26,958 bases of DNA, taken from positions 1 to 26,958 of the forward strand of contig JAEDFM010000028.1 of NCBI GenBank assembly GCA_016292805.1. The letters run 5' to 3'. A program made the translations under genes and the position numbers. Position 1 is the first letter of the stretch. The number at the start of each line of letters is the position of its first letter. Below the pieces are notes generated by a model. The model saw only the letters and a list, made by a program, of their open reading frames with translations. It did no database searches and was not told the origin of the DNA. Source of the stretch: Treponema sp. (GTDB lineage Bacteria > Spirochaetota > Spirochaetia > Treponematales > Treponemataceae). Positions 1 to 6,734 of the stretch are shown here, piece after piece.

Positions 1-103
1 CTTTCTTTTTCCGATTTGGTCAGTATTGCCTTCATTTTCCACCTCGGAAACTAGTTTACTCAACTTAGAAAAATTTGTTTACGAGGCTAGAATTGACGGA
101 TAC

Positions 104-304
104 ATTTTTTTCATAACGGTCTGCATAACCGAGAGGATGATTTTTTATAATTTATTTTTTCATCATGTCACATACAACCAAATGAACCTTATGTAATTTT
201 CTAAACTTTTAGTCTTCTGAAAGCATAAACACTTCATTTATAATTTAAGGGTTCATAATTATGCTATGGGCAAATCTTCGACGACCAATTTTAGTAACAT
301 CAAA
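104..304 (-). pseudogene. Decayed C-terminal WYL-regulator remnant
   Basis: Read on the minus strand, this stretch aligns without gaps to residues about 204-270 of the intact WYL regulator at 1450-2472. Matching blocks include FDVTKIGRRRF against LDVVKNGRRRY, IINEVFMLSED against ITNEVFILPKD, and GYADRYEKN against GYAARYAKN. The reading frame carries three in-frame stops over this span, so it cannot make the protein. The spacing between matching blocks is preserved, so the copy decayed by point mutation rather than by indels. Similarity fades beyond both ends. It is probably a former paralogue of the neighbouring regulator. The rest of the first 339 bases shows no gene that I can support. Confidence 0.85.
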
Positions 305-339
305 CGACTAGTCTATGGCAAATCTTTTATCTTCAATAT

Positions 340-1368
340 CTAACGAAGAAATCGGCAAATACGGAAACCAAGTCCATCGAACTGAAAATCAGGGTTACCG
401 AAATAACATTGTGAAACAGCACAACTTTCAGCAAAATGGTAGTAACACCCTCCACGGAAGACTCGAAAAGAGTTTGAAGCAGTACTACAAGGATCAATCA
501 CGTCACCTGTAGTTACATCAAATGCTGACCAGTCCAAGCACCATTCATATACATTTCCTGCCATATCATAAAGATTAAGCCTGTTGGCCTTTTTCTTTCC
601 TACTTCATGAGTTCTATTGTATGAATTGAATTTATACCAGCCAACTTTTGCAAGGTTTTCATCCTCCCAAAGACTGTAACCTATATCGTCATAAATCATT
701 TTGTTACCTTTTGTATTTACTTTACCAAAGGCATTCTTCCATTCTGCTTTTGAGGGGTCGCCACCACGAGCTGAATATTCCCATTCAGCTTCTGTTGGTA
801 AGCGGTATCCTTTTTTTGTAATGTCCATGTAAGGAGTTTTGTTTGAACTAGCATCATATTTTGTATATGCAGTTGTCTTTGCTTCATCGATGAAATATAC
901 AACATCTGAATCTGTCATTGTTTTTTTTGTAAGTTCATTACAAAAGGATACCGCTTCATAATGGCTTACATTTTCTACTGGGCGAAGTTGCTGCAATTCA
1001 CCTTTTGATGGTTGTTCAGAATCTCCCTGAAAGTAACTTGGATTCATTCCCATTACAGCTGTGTAAAGTTCCTGTGTAACTTCGTACTGTCCCATTACAA
1101 ATGGACTTAAGGGTACCTTACGGTCTTTTATAAAAACTCCTTTAGACCATGCTTTAACAGAATCTGGAACATAGGTATTCCATGAAGAATCATCCTTCAT
1201 TTCAACTACAACAGTTTTTCCTTCTGGCACTATTATTACCTCACCTGTTTTAGAAAATTTTGCATCGCCAATTCTTATTTCTGAGCTTATTACATCTCCT
1301 GCTGATATCTTACAACCAATCATTCCAATTGCAAGAACCACACACACTATTTCTATTACTTTTCTCAA
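340..1368 (-). CDS. SUMF1/FGE-sulfatase domain lipoprotein
   Basis: The 342-residue product has an N-terminal export segment ending in a relaxed lipobox (I-G-M-I-G-C19), so it is probably a lipoprotein. The region from about residue 85 to the end is a formylglycine-generating-enzyme-like (SUMF1) domain: the opening GQYEVTQELY (93-102), RLPTEAEWEYSARGG (189-203), YDMAGNVYEW (267-276), and the closing FRVFRGG (301-307) and GFRICRF (334-340). The C-terminus has scattered cysteines (308, 316, 321) but not the spacing I associate with catalytic FGE. A binding or structural role is therefore as likely as sulfatase maturation. The start codon is TTG at 1368, chosen because a strong AGGAG lies 7 nt upstream. 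The gene ends directly beside the WYL remnant. Confidence 0.8.
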   Translation of the reverse strand: MRKVIEIVCVVLAIGMIGCKISAGDVISSEIRIGDAKFSKTGEVIIVPEGKTVVVEMKDDSSWNTYVPDSVKAWSKGVFIKDRKVPLSPFVMGQYEVTQELYTAVMGMNPSYFQGDSEQPSKGELQQLRPVENVSHYEAVSFCNELTKKTMTDSDVVYFIDEAKTTAYTKYDASSNKTPYMDITKKGYRLPTEAEWEYSARGGDPSKAEWKNAFGKVNTKGNKMIYDDIGYSLWEDENLAKVGWYKFNSYNRTHEVGKKKANRLNLYDMAGNVYEWCLDWSAFDVTTGDVIDPCSTASNSFRVFRGGCYYHFAESCAVSQCYFGNPDFQFDGLGFRICRFLR

Positions 1369-1449
1369 ACTAACGCTCCTTACATTTCAATTGGATGCAT
1401 TCAGTTTAATTCGATTACACAGGTCTTGTGTCTCCATTTTAGCGACAAT

Positions 1450-2472
1450 TTATTCCATCATTCCACAAACCTTTCTCACCTTCCCCTTCCAATCCTCCAC
1501 CAGCACATCCGGTTCAATCGGCCACCCTTCATCAGCCCACTGCCACACCCACCGTTGAATTGCAAACAACTGGTTACTGGTAAAACTCAAAATAATTCCA
1601 TCTCCATCCGGACCGGGATTTTCTTTATCTGCAACTACTTTCTGATTCTCTCCCCACACTCGGTTCTTTGCATATCGTGCTGCATAACCATGAAGATGAA
1701 TTTTGTAATCAAGTTTTTCATCGTGACACATACAGCCAAAGGAACCCATGGTCATTATTCTAAAGTCATAATCTTTTGGAAGAATAAAAACTTCATTTGT
1801 AATTTCAAGATTCCTAATTTCACTAAGGGTATATCTACGACGTCCGTTTTTTACCACATCAAGTGCATGCAGATTCCAGTTGCCGTTATCAAAAATCAGC
1901 TGCCATGGCTGAACCCTTCTTCTACTTGGCTTTGTATCTGTAAGGGACTGATAATCAAAAGTAATGATTCTGTTTTCATTCAAAGCCTTTGCAATTACCC
2001 GCCAGGTTTCTGCAGGAACTTCCTTATTCGGAGCTCCAACAAAAATAATTCTGTCATTATCAGTTTTTTTATTAATTCGGATATTTTCCAAAGCAAGATC
2101 ATGGTTCTCAATAGATAGCGATTCAAAAACTTCCTGAGCTTCTTTATAAAGAGGATTTCCTTTGACCATATCCATCAACGTTTTTATAAGTTTTGCTGCT
2201 TTAGCTGCATTCTCATCTGTATAGAATCGTGGAAGCCTATATTGAGGATCGGTGTAAAAATAGCCGTTGGTTTCAACATCTGTATCAATTGGAGCGGCAT
2301 ACTTTTCGCACAGTTCTTCTATATCTCGGAAAAAGGAAGTGCGGCTTGTTTTAATGTTGTATTTTTCACCAAGCTCGGAAATTATCTGATTCCATTTAAG
2401 CTTTCTGCCAGAAGCGATAATTTCATCTATCGCCTGATAACGTTTTGCTTTTTCGGTAAAGTCTACTGCCAT
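1450..2472 (-). CDS. WYL-domain transcriptional regulator
   Basis: This 340-residue protein has an N-terminal winged helix-turn-helix (about residues 10-75, including SRTSFFRDIEELCEKY). A WYL domain (about 155-235) follows, in which the signature reads W199-N-L with the basic cluster RRR at 211-213. A WCX-like C-terminal extension (about 255-335) completes it. Proteins of this architecture bind palindromic operators and sense a ligand, often nucleic acid, through the WYL domain; some (BrxR, CapW) control phage-defence operons. The ATG is preceded by AGGAG at 6 nt. The gene is divergent from the AAA+ ATPase, and a palindrome at 2505-2525 sits in the shared promoter region, so autoregulation and control of the neighbour are plausible. 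The ligand is unknown. Confidence 0.9.
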   Translation of the reverse strand: MAVDFTEKAKRYQAIDEIIASGRKLKWNQIISELGEKYNIKTSRTSFFRDIEELCEKYAAPIDTDVETNGYFYTDPQYRLPRFYTDENAAKAAKLIKTLMDMVKGNPLYKEAQEVFESLSIENHDLALENIRINKKTDNDRIIFVGAPNKEVPAETWRVIAKALNENRIITFDYQSLTDTKPSRRRVQPWQLIFDNGNWNLHALDVVKNGRRRYTLSEIRNLEITNEVFILPKDYDFRIMTMGSFGCMCHDEKLDYKIHLHGYAARYAKNRVWGENQKVVADKENPGPDGDGIILSFTSNQLFAIQRWVWQWADEGWPIEPDVLVEDWKGKVRKVCGMME

Positions 2473-2494
2473 AGGTAACTCCTGTTATAACTTT

Positions 2495-2500
2495 ATTATA
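2495..2500 (-). promoter_or_regulatory. Putative -10 box of the WYL gene
   Basis: A perfect TATAAT on the minus strand lies 22 bp upstream of the WYL start codon. No good -35 hexamer is visible at 17 bp. The palindrome at 2505-2525 occupies the spacer and part of the -35 zone, which would suit a repressor site. Confidence 0.45.
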
Positions 2501-2504
2501 CATT

Positions 2505-2525
2505 CATTCCCGTAACTTGGGAATG
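2505..2525. promoter_or_regulatory. Operator-like palindrome, copy 1
   Basis: Perfect 7-bp arms, CATTCCC and GGGAATG, flank a 7-bp spacer (GTAACTT). The site lies between the divergent WYL regulator and AAA+ ATPase genes. The 11 bases ACTTGGGAATG and a following T/A-rich block ending TATATTC recur at 4028-4054, upstream of another gene. Being repeated only at two promoters makes this look like a protein-binding site rather than a terminator; the WYL protein is the obvious candidate. Confidence 0.7.
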
Positions 2526-2559
2526 TTACTTTTTTATATTCGTATATAAAGGAGTGCTC

Positions 2560-3411
2560 ATGAATAAAACTTTTAATATCCAAGAATTATATGATTTTTC
2601 CACAGAGCAACAGGTTGCATCTCAAATCATTCCAAACCCATATGTCCCAAAAGAAATAAGGGAGGATAATTCCTTTCCAAACTACGATATTTCTGCGTTG
2701 AATACATCTTTACCAGCAAATTCAATTCTTCAAATGATTCAAAATGCAATTGCTTATGATAAAAAAAACAATACAGATCCGCTGGGAATAAAACTTCTTT
2801 TTTACGGAATAAGCGGTGGTGGCAAAACACACCTGGTGCATTATATTGCGAATTCTCTTGGAAAGAAAATACTTTTCAAAACCTCATCTGATATTTTGGG
2901 AAGATATGTAGGGGCATCTGAGAAAAATATTGCAAGAGCATTTTCAGAAGCAAAAACACAAGACAAAGTTTTACTATTTGATGAAGCAGATTCATTCTTT
3001 CAGGACAGAACAACCGCTCAGCACAGCTGGGAAATTACGCAGGTTAATGAATTCCTTACTCAAATGGAAAATTATTCTGGCATTGTAATCTGTACTACAA
3101 ATTTGCGTGAAATTATGGATAAAGCAATGCAACGTAGATTTAATTTCCTGGTTGAATTCAAACCACTTTTAGATTCTGGAATTAAATCACTACTAAATAA
3201 ATATTTTCCGCTTTTACATTTCACAGAGGATGAAATTCAAAAACTTTGTAATTATAAAAGTATAACTCCAGGTGATTTTGGTAATCTCTCATCGCAGCTC
3301 AGGTTTTTAAATCCTGAAACTGTAGATGAAAAATACATAATAGAAGAACTTTGCAAAATTCAGAATGAAAAACAACCATTTAGTCATAATCATATTGGTT
3401 TCGATATGTAG
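2560..3411 (+). CDS. AAA+ ATPase, compact accessory type
   Basis: The 283-residue ATPase has Walker A at 83-90 (GISGGGKT), Walker B at 137-142 (VLLFDE), sensor-1 asparagine N181 in TTN, and paired arginines R192-R193 as likely arginine fingers. The stretch WEITQVNEFLTQMENYSG (157-174) resembles a known group of accessory AAA+ proteins. The members I recall are considerably longer, with extra N-terminal regions; here only about 70 residues precede the core. No substrate domain is recognisable. I chose ATG 2560 over an upstream in-frame GTG at 2554, because the GTG overlaps the AGGAG box while the ATG sits 5 nt beyond it. The stop is 8 nt before the next ATG, so the two genes are surely co-transcribed. 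It may remodel or power the FlhA-like partner; this is inference. Confidence 0.85.
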   Translation: MNKTFNIQELYDFSTEQQVASQIIPNPYVPKEIREDNSFPNYDISALNTSLPANSILQMIQNAIAYDKKNNTDPLGIKLLFYGISGGGKTHLVHYIANSLGKKILFKTSSDILGRYVGASEKNIARAFSEAKTQDKVLLFDEADSFFQDRTTAQHSWEITQVNEFLTQMENYSGIVICTTNLREIMDKAMQRRFNFLVEFKPLLDSGIKSLLNKYFPLLHFTEDEIQKLCNYKSITPGDFGNLSSQLRFLNPETVDEKYIIEELCKIQNEKQPFSHNHIGFDM

Positions 3412-3419
3412 GAGTGAAA

Positions 3420-3854
3420 ATGAAGAAATATGTAAAGATTGACTTATTCACACTAGAGCTTGGCAAAGAACTCTGTTCTGAAAAAAACTTAGATAACATT
3501 CTTAAAGAAATTGCAAAAATTAGAAATGAAATTTTCAATTTGCATGGCGTTGTTATTCCAGACATTCGTATAAAAGAAAATGATAAACTTAATTCTCTTG
3601 AATATGTAATCAAAGTTTCCGAGATTACACGAGGAAATTTTAAATTCAGTAAAAACAAAACTTTAATTATAAATTTAGCTTCTGAAAAAATAACAATGGA
3701 TGGAAAACCTTGCAAAGAACCTGCCTACGGTTATCCAGGGCTTTGGATTCCTACAAAAAAAATAACCGAGGCCATTACTAATGGCTATACAGTTCTGACA
3801 TACCAAAAAGTTATAAAAGTTCATATGAGGGAAATAATTGAAGACAATCTTTAA
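3420..3854 (+). CDS. Stand-alone FlhA/SctV cytosolic-domain-like protein
   Basis: This 144-residue protein matches the start of the cytosolic domain of FlhA-type export gate proteins (FHIPEP family). Visible family motifs are LELG (12-15), IRNEIFNLHGVVIPDIRI (34-51), LEYVIK (60-65), GKPCKEPAYGYPGLWI (95-110), GYTV (122-125), and a terminal VHMREII matching the family's THLTEVI. All FlhA membrane helices are absent, as are the later cytosolic subdomains, so it cannot be an export channel. It ends at a natural subdomain boundary, which suggests a dedicated protein rather than random truncation. ATG 3420 is preferred over GTG 3414, since AGGAG lies 5 nt before the ATG. It directly follows the AAA+ ATPase and overlaps the sigma-4-like ORF. 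Function unknown; a chaperone- or substrate-docking platform is possible. Confidence 0.8.
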   Translation: MKKYVKIDLFTLELGKELCSEKNLDNILKEIAKIRNEIFNLHGVVIPDIRIKENDKLNSLEYVIKVSEITRGNFKFSKNKTLIINLASEKITMDGKPCKEPAYGYPGLWIPTKKITEAITNGYTVLTYQKVIKVHMREIIEDNL

Positions 3855-4002
3855 CATTCGAGAACAAAAAATTCTTAAAATGCGATTTGGAATCGACGAA
3901 GACTCTTGTTATACGGTAAATGAGGTAGCTTCAGTTTTCAATATTTCAGAAGACGAAATAATAAATATTGAAACTAAGGCTTTGCTCTTTCTTAAAGAAT
4001 AA
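3838..4002 (+). CDS. Sigma-70 region 4-like small protein
   Basis: A 54-codon ORF opens at TTG 3838, with GAGG 7 nt upstream, and overlaps the FlhA-like gene by 17 nt in the +1 frame. Its translation tracks region 4 of primary sigma factors: NIREQKILKMRFGIDED (residues 6-22) against the family's LTEREEKVLRLRFGI, then YTVNEVASVFNISEDEIINI and ETKALLFLK against a typical EVGQQFDVTRERIRQIEAKALRKLR. The recognition helix has lost its arginines (EDEIIN replaces RERIRQ), so standard -35 binding is doubtful; a protein-binding role may remain. Alternatively it is a C-terminal extension of the FlhA-like protein made by +1 frameshifting at CTT-TAA-C (3849-3855), or a decayed remnant. The resemblance is clear; expression and start are uncertain. 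Confidence 0.6.
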   Translation: MKTIFNIREQKILKMRFGIDEDSCYTVNEVASVFNISEDEIINIETKALLFLKE

Positions 4003-4018
4003 ATCATTTATTCTAGCT

Positions 4019-4037
4019 ATTCCCATGACTTGGGAAT
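4019..4037. promoter_or_regulatory. Operator-like palindrome, copy 2
   Basis: Arms ATTCCC and GGGAAT flank the 7-bp spacer ATGACTT. It is a near copy of the site at 2505-2525, including the downstream T/A-rich tract ending TATATTC. It lies 69 bp upstream of the secreted transglutaminase-like gene and 17 bp after the sigma-4-like ORF. It probably places the downstream gene under the same regulator as the ATPase cassette. Confidence 0.7.
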
Positions 4038-4105
4038 GATTTACTTTTATATTCTAACTCATCAAAACCAAAAGCCAACGTTAATGTTGATAAGGAGCAG
4101 TAACT

Positions 4106-4600
4106 ATGAAAACAAAATTCGCAATTTTCTTATGTATTTTATTTTTATCAGCTAATTCATTTAGCCAGTCTCTCGATAATTACCAGCGTTATCGTTTCAC
4201 AGGTGAGCCACAGTACAAAGAAGCCTATCGTAAAGCAATCTACGACTGTTTGCTTGCAACTTCAAAATACATTTGCGACGTAAACAATGACGGTGACATA
4301 AACTGCCAGGATTGGACTTTAGTTTTCTACAAATTATGGAAGCAAAATTATTCAAGCAAAGGCATTGTTGAAATGGCTCTGAACGTAAACCCCAACACAG
4401 GAATGAATCACATGTTCATTGCCATAAAATATGCATCTATATGTGATTGGGAATTCATTGAACCTCAAGCATTTGAAAATGGAAACTGTAATCGTTCCTA
4501 CTTCATGGAAGACTACTGGCCAAAAAAATATAATCCGTTCTTCAACGAAATCAAAACTGATTATCTGTATAAAAACTATTTTCTGAACAAACTCAAATAA
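4106..4600 (+). CDS. Secreted transglutaminase-like small protein
   Basis: The 164-residue protein has a cleavable signal peptide (hydrophobic 4-18, probable cut after SFS at 18-20). Mature residues show an EF-hand/dockerin-like calcium loop, D58-V-N-N-D-G-D-I-N-C-Q-D69. Overlapping it, C67 in NCQDWTLVFYKLW, H102 in NHMFIAIK and E119 in WEFIEPQ fall in the order and spacing of a transglutaminase/papain-like Cys-His-acid triad. I infer a periplasmic or surface thiol enzyme; the family name is not certain and activity is unproven. An AAGGAG box precedes the ATG by 8 nt. The palindrome at 4019-4037 in its promoter suggests co-regulation with the ATPase/FlhA-like cassette. Confidence 0.6.
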   Translation: MKTKFAIFLCILFLSANSFSQSLDNYQRYRFTGEPQYKEAYRKAIYDCLLATSKYICDVNNDGDINCQDWTLVFYKLWKQNYSSKGIVEMALNVNPNTGMNHMFIAIKYASICDWEFIEPQAFENGNCNRSYFMEDYWPKKYNPFFNEIKTDYLYKNYFLNKLK

Positions 4601-4661
4601 TTAACCAGAACACCTTCAGTCCATGCTTTCTCATTTCTGTTTACTCATAGGAGAACTCGTT

Positions 4662-5423
4662 ATGTCTAAAGGAATAGAACATTTATTTAAAGAAGATAAA
4701 AATACTCTTTATGATGCAAAAGTTTTTGAAACAACAGTAGTAATTGAAAATGAAGAACTCTCCGCCAGCATGACCGACAGCTTTCAACTTATGTTATGTT
4801 TATTGTGGAATCTTCATTACAAGGCTCTAGAACCTACCGACTTTTTCTACTGTCCTGATATTCCCATTGAGATAAAGAAATCCATGACTAAAAATAGTAC
4901 CTGTCTTGCTCTGTTTATGAATGATGGATTTCCTGTTGTGTACTATTATGAAAAAGATCAGATTCCTTTTGCGGCCAACCTTCATGATGATATTTCTAAA
5001 ATAAGAGATGATGAAACTGTTAAGGAAAAGTTTAAGATTGAAACAGCCATTCCTTTTACAGATAAACTGAATCAATATATTGCCATGTTTACTGATAATG
5101 GAACAAAACCTGCATCCAGAATTTATAAAAATACAAGTGTAGCAGGTTATGGAGGAATCTCTCGCCAGCAGTTTTCCAAGCTTCGTAATAAGAAACACAT
5201 TTCAAAAAGGAATGTACTTTTATTAGCGATTGGTATGAAACTCACTCTTGAACAGACTGAAGATCTTCTTATTAGTGATGGTTTTTGTTTTAATGACAAT
5301 GAACCTTTTGACGCAATTGTTAAAGATTTTATTCGCAAGAGAAATTTTAATATTACTGAACTGGATTATACTCTTTATAAACATACAGGCATGTATCTTT
5401 CTGCTCCACAATCGGATAGTTAG
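4662..5423 (+). CDS. Hypothetical protein with C-terminal helical HTH-like domain
   Basis: Residues 1-145 of this 253-residue protein match nothing I recognise. Residues about 152-245 resemble an all-helical HTH-like module common in Firmicutes, where it is often fused to varied effector domains: RIYKNTSV, then SRQQFSKLRNKKHISKRNVLLL, A-I-G-M-K-L-T-L-E-Q-T-E-D-L-L (189-203), and FDAIVKDFIRKRNFNITELD. No signal or membrane segment is present, so it is cytosolic. ATG 4662 is preferred to ATG 4623, because AGGAG lies 8 nt before 4662 and nothing similar precedes 4623. The stop overlaps the stop of the opposing gene by 3 nt. It may be a regulator or an effector; the domain assignment is from memory. 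Confidence 0.7.
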   Translation: MSKGIEHLFKEDKNTLYDAKVFETTVVIENEELSASMTDSFQLMLCLLWNLHYKALEPTDFFYCPDIPIEIKKSMTKNSTCLALFMNDGFPVVYYYEKDQIPFAANLHDDISKIRDDETVKEKFKIETAIPFTDKLNQYIAMFTDNGTKPASRIYKNTSVAGYGGISRQQFSKLRNKKHISKRNVLLLAIGMKLTLEQTEDLLISDGFCFNDNEPFDAIVKDFIRKRNFNITELDYTLYKHTGMYLSAPQSDS

Positions 5424-5899
5424 TTTTTCTCTTTAAGCTTATGGATATAAATCCTTGGTTCATGCTTTGGATAATAGTAATTCAAAATAACTGACCCGTT
5501 ATAAAATGCCATGGACCAGCGTACTCCGAGCTCCTGCATTTTTTCACGAACCACCAGAGCCAGCATTGTATTTTCCCTCATATCTTCAGATTTTGGAAAA
5601 GGAATACCTAGTTTGAAAAATCGTTCCCGCAACTCTTTTATATCAGAAGTCATTACATAATTAACTTCCTCGGTTCTGCTTACAATATAAGAATCCTCTA
5701 ACTCAATAATCTGAGCATTTTCAGGCAGTTCATATTTAGGTAAATCATCTTTCGCAATTACATTTGCAAAAGGAATTGAAAGCCGAACATTTTCATAAAG
5801 TTTTTTTACAGCATTACCACGCAGTTCTTCAACTTTTCTTTTTATGAAAGCTTCTTTTTCTTCCGGTGTTAAATCATGATAATTTGTATTTTTTGCCAT
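5420..5899 (-). CDS. Hypothetical cytosolic protein
   Basis: A 159-residue protein that I do not recognise. The N-terminus is charged and helical (DLTPEEKEAFIKRKVEELRGN). The middle contains a beta-rich section, and the C-terminus reads WSMAFYNGSVILNYYYPKHEPRIYIH. There is no signal peptide, membrane segment or clear catalytic motif. The ATG is preceded by AGAGG at 6 nt, which supports a real gene. It converges on the HTH-like gene with overlapping stop codons, and is divergent from the acidic membrane protein gene at 6015. Codon use and base composition resemble the neighbours. Confidence 0.6.
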   Translation of the reverse strand: MAKNTNYHDLTPEEKEAFIKRKVEELRGNAVKKLYENVRLSIPFANVIAKDDLPKYELPENAQIIELEDSYIVSRTEEVNYVMTSDIKELRERFFKLGIPFPKSEDMRENTMLALVVREKMQELGVRWSMAFYNGSVILNYYYPKHEPRIYIHKLKEKN

Positions 5900-5985
5900 A
5901 TTGAACCTCTTATGAAATTAATCATATCTCCTTCCCAAATAAAAATTGTCGCCAATATGAAGACAAAACACACACTTTGTAAATC

Positions 5986-5991
5986 TATAAT
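5986..5991 (+). promoter_or_regulatory. Putative -10 box (TATAAT)
   Basis: A perfect TATAAT lies 23 bp upstream of the start codon at 6015, with AAGGAG between them. A matching -35 is not evident. Confidence 0.4.
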
Positions 5992-6014
5992 TTAAACAAC
6001 CTAAGGAGACCATT

Positions 6015-6383
6015 ATGTTTTTTAATGACGACAAAGAAGAAATACTCGAAAAAGTTGCAGATATTCTTGCAACCTGCAAGCACAAACTAGACCATAAAGA
6101 ATGTACATTAGAAAAATGCAATAATTGTTCTTTCGGCTATGTCCTACAGTTTTCTAAAAAATATATGTCTGAAATGGAACTTGATTATATAAAAATGTTG
6201 TCACAATTACAGTATGAAAACACTGAATACACTCCTGATAATGACGATGAAAATGATGATTCAGATGAAGATAATGATGAAAAAAAACAGGACGAAAGAG
6301 ATAGCGCTATGGGGACTCTTACTCTGGTTCTAATAGTAGCGGGATTAATTTGTTTAATTATATATGGTATGTATGCCATATAA
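6015..6383 (+). CDS. Acidic tail-anchored membrane protein with Cys-rich head
   Basis: This 122-residue protein has no signal peptide. The N-terminal part carries four cysteines and histidines (C21, H23, H27, C30, C35, C38), which could bind zinc. A strongly acidic low-complexity linker follows (about 75-98, mostly D, E and N). A single hydrophobic helix (100-121) lies at the very C-terminus, giving a tail-anchored topology with the bulk in the cytosol. I do not recognise the family. The start has AAGGAG 6 nt upstream. A rho-independent terminator follows at 6402-6438, so it is probably a one-gene unit. Confidence 0.65.
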   Translation: MFFNDDKEEILEKVADILATCKHKLDHKECTLEKCNNCSFGYVLQFSKKYMSEMELDYIKMLSQLQYENTEYTPDNDDENDDSDEDNDEKKQDERDSAMGTLTLVLIVAGLICLIIYGMYAI

Positions 6384-6401
6384 GAGGAATTACTATGAAA
6401 A

Positions 6402-6438
6402 GATAGTGTACAATAAATAAACACTATCACTTTTTTTT
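6402..6438 (+). terminator. Rho-independent terminator
   Basis: Arms GATAGTGT (6402-6409) and ACACTATC (6421-6428) close an 11-nt loop and are followed by eight T residues (6431-6438). It ends the transcript of the acidic membrane protein gene. Confidence 0.8.
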
Positions 6439-6506
6439 ACATAATTTTTTACAAAACAATACTTTTCTTTTAAAACTATCTGGAGCTAGAATAAAAGTAG
6501 TCCAAC

Positions 6507-6734
6507 TTAAATAGAGATTTTATTTGCAACTGTCATAAGTCCCAGGTATGAAGCCGCAACTACAAAAAGGAAAATAGAATATTGCGGTGACAGAGAATAA
6601 AGTCCCACAAAAATACCTAAAGCTGAACAAAGATTCTTTATATGATGTAGCCTGGCTTCCTGCTGATAAACTGATTTTAACTGAAATAGAAAAATTACTT
6701 GATTCCTCTTTATAGTTCCCTGTTTATTACACAC
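6507..6734 (-). CDS. Possible small membrane protein or gene fragment
   Basis: An ORF of up to 75 codons begins at GTG 6734 inside the 3' end of the HD-GYP gene, overlapping it by 25 nt. An AGAGG box just after the HD-GYP stop suggests initiation further in, but no standard start codon follows it at proper spacing. The C-terminal half has two hydrophobic segments (ALGIFVGLYSLSP and YSIFLFVVAASYLGLMTVA). No family is recognised. It may be the tail of a lost membrane gene rather than a functional one. Confidence 0.3.
   Translation of the reverse strand: MCNKQGTIKRNQVIFLFQLKSVYQQEARLHHIKNLCSALGIFVGLYSLSPQYSIFLFVVAASYLGLMTVANKISI

Noticed and set aside
315..512. Open frame of 65 codons on the plus strand
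   Set aside because: It lies antisense to the conserved SUMF1 C-terminus, has no ribosome binding site and no family resemblance.
1426..2118. Plus-strand open frame of 230 codons
   Set aside because: It is antisense to the well-supported WYL gene; its composition (His, Pro, Ile, Phe, Asn-rich) is typical of a shadow frame.
2554..2562. GTG at 2554 as the start of the AAA+ ATPase
   Set aside because: The codon overlaps the AGGAG box, while the ATG at 2560 has normal spacing.
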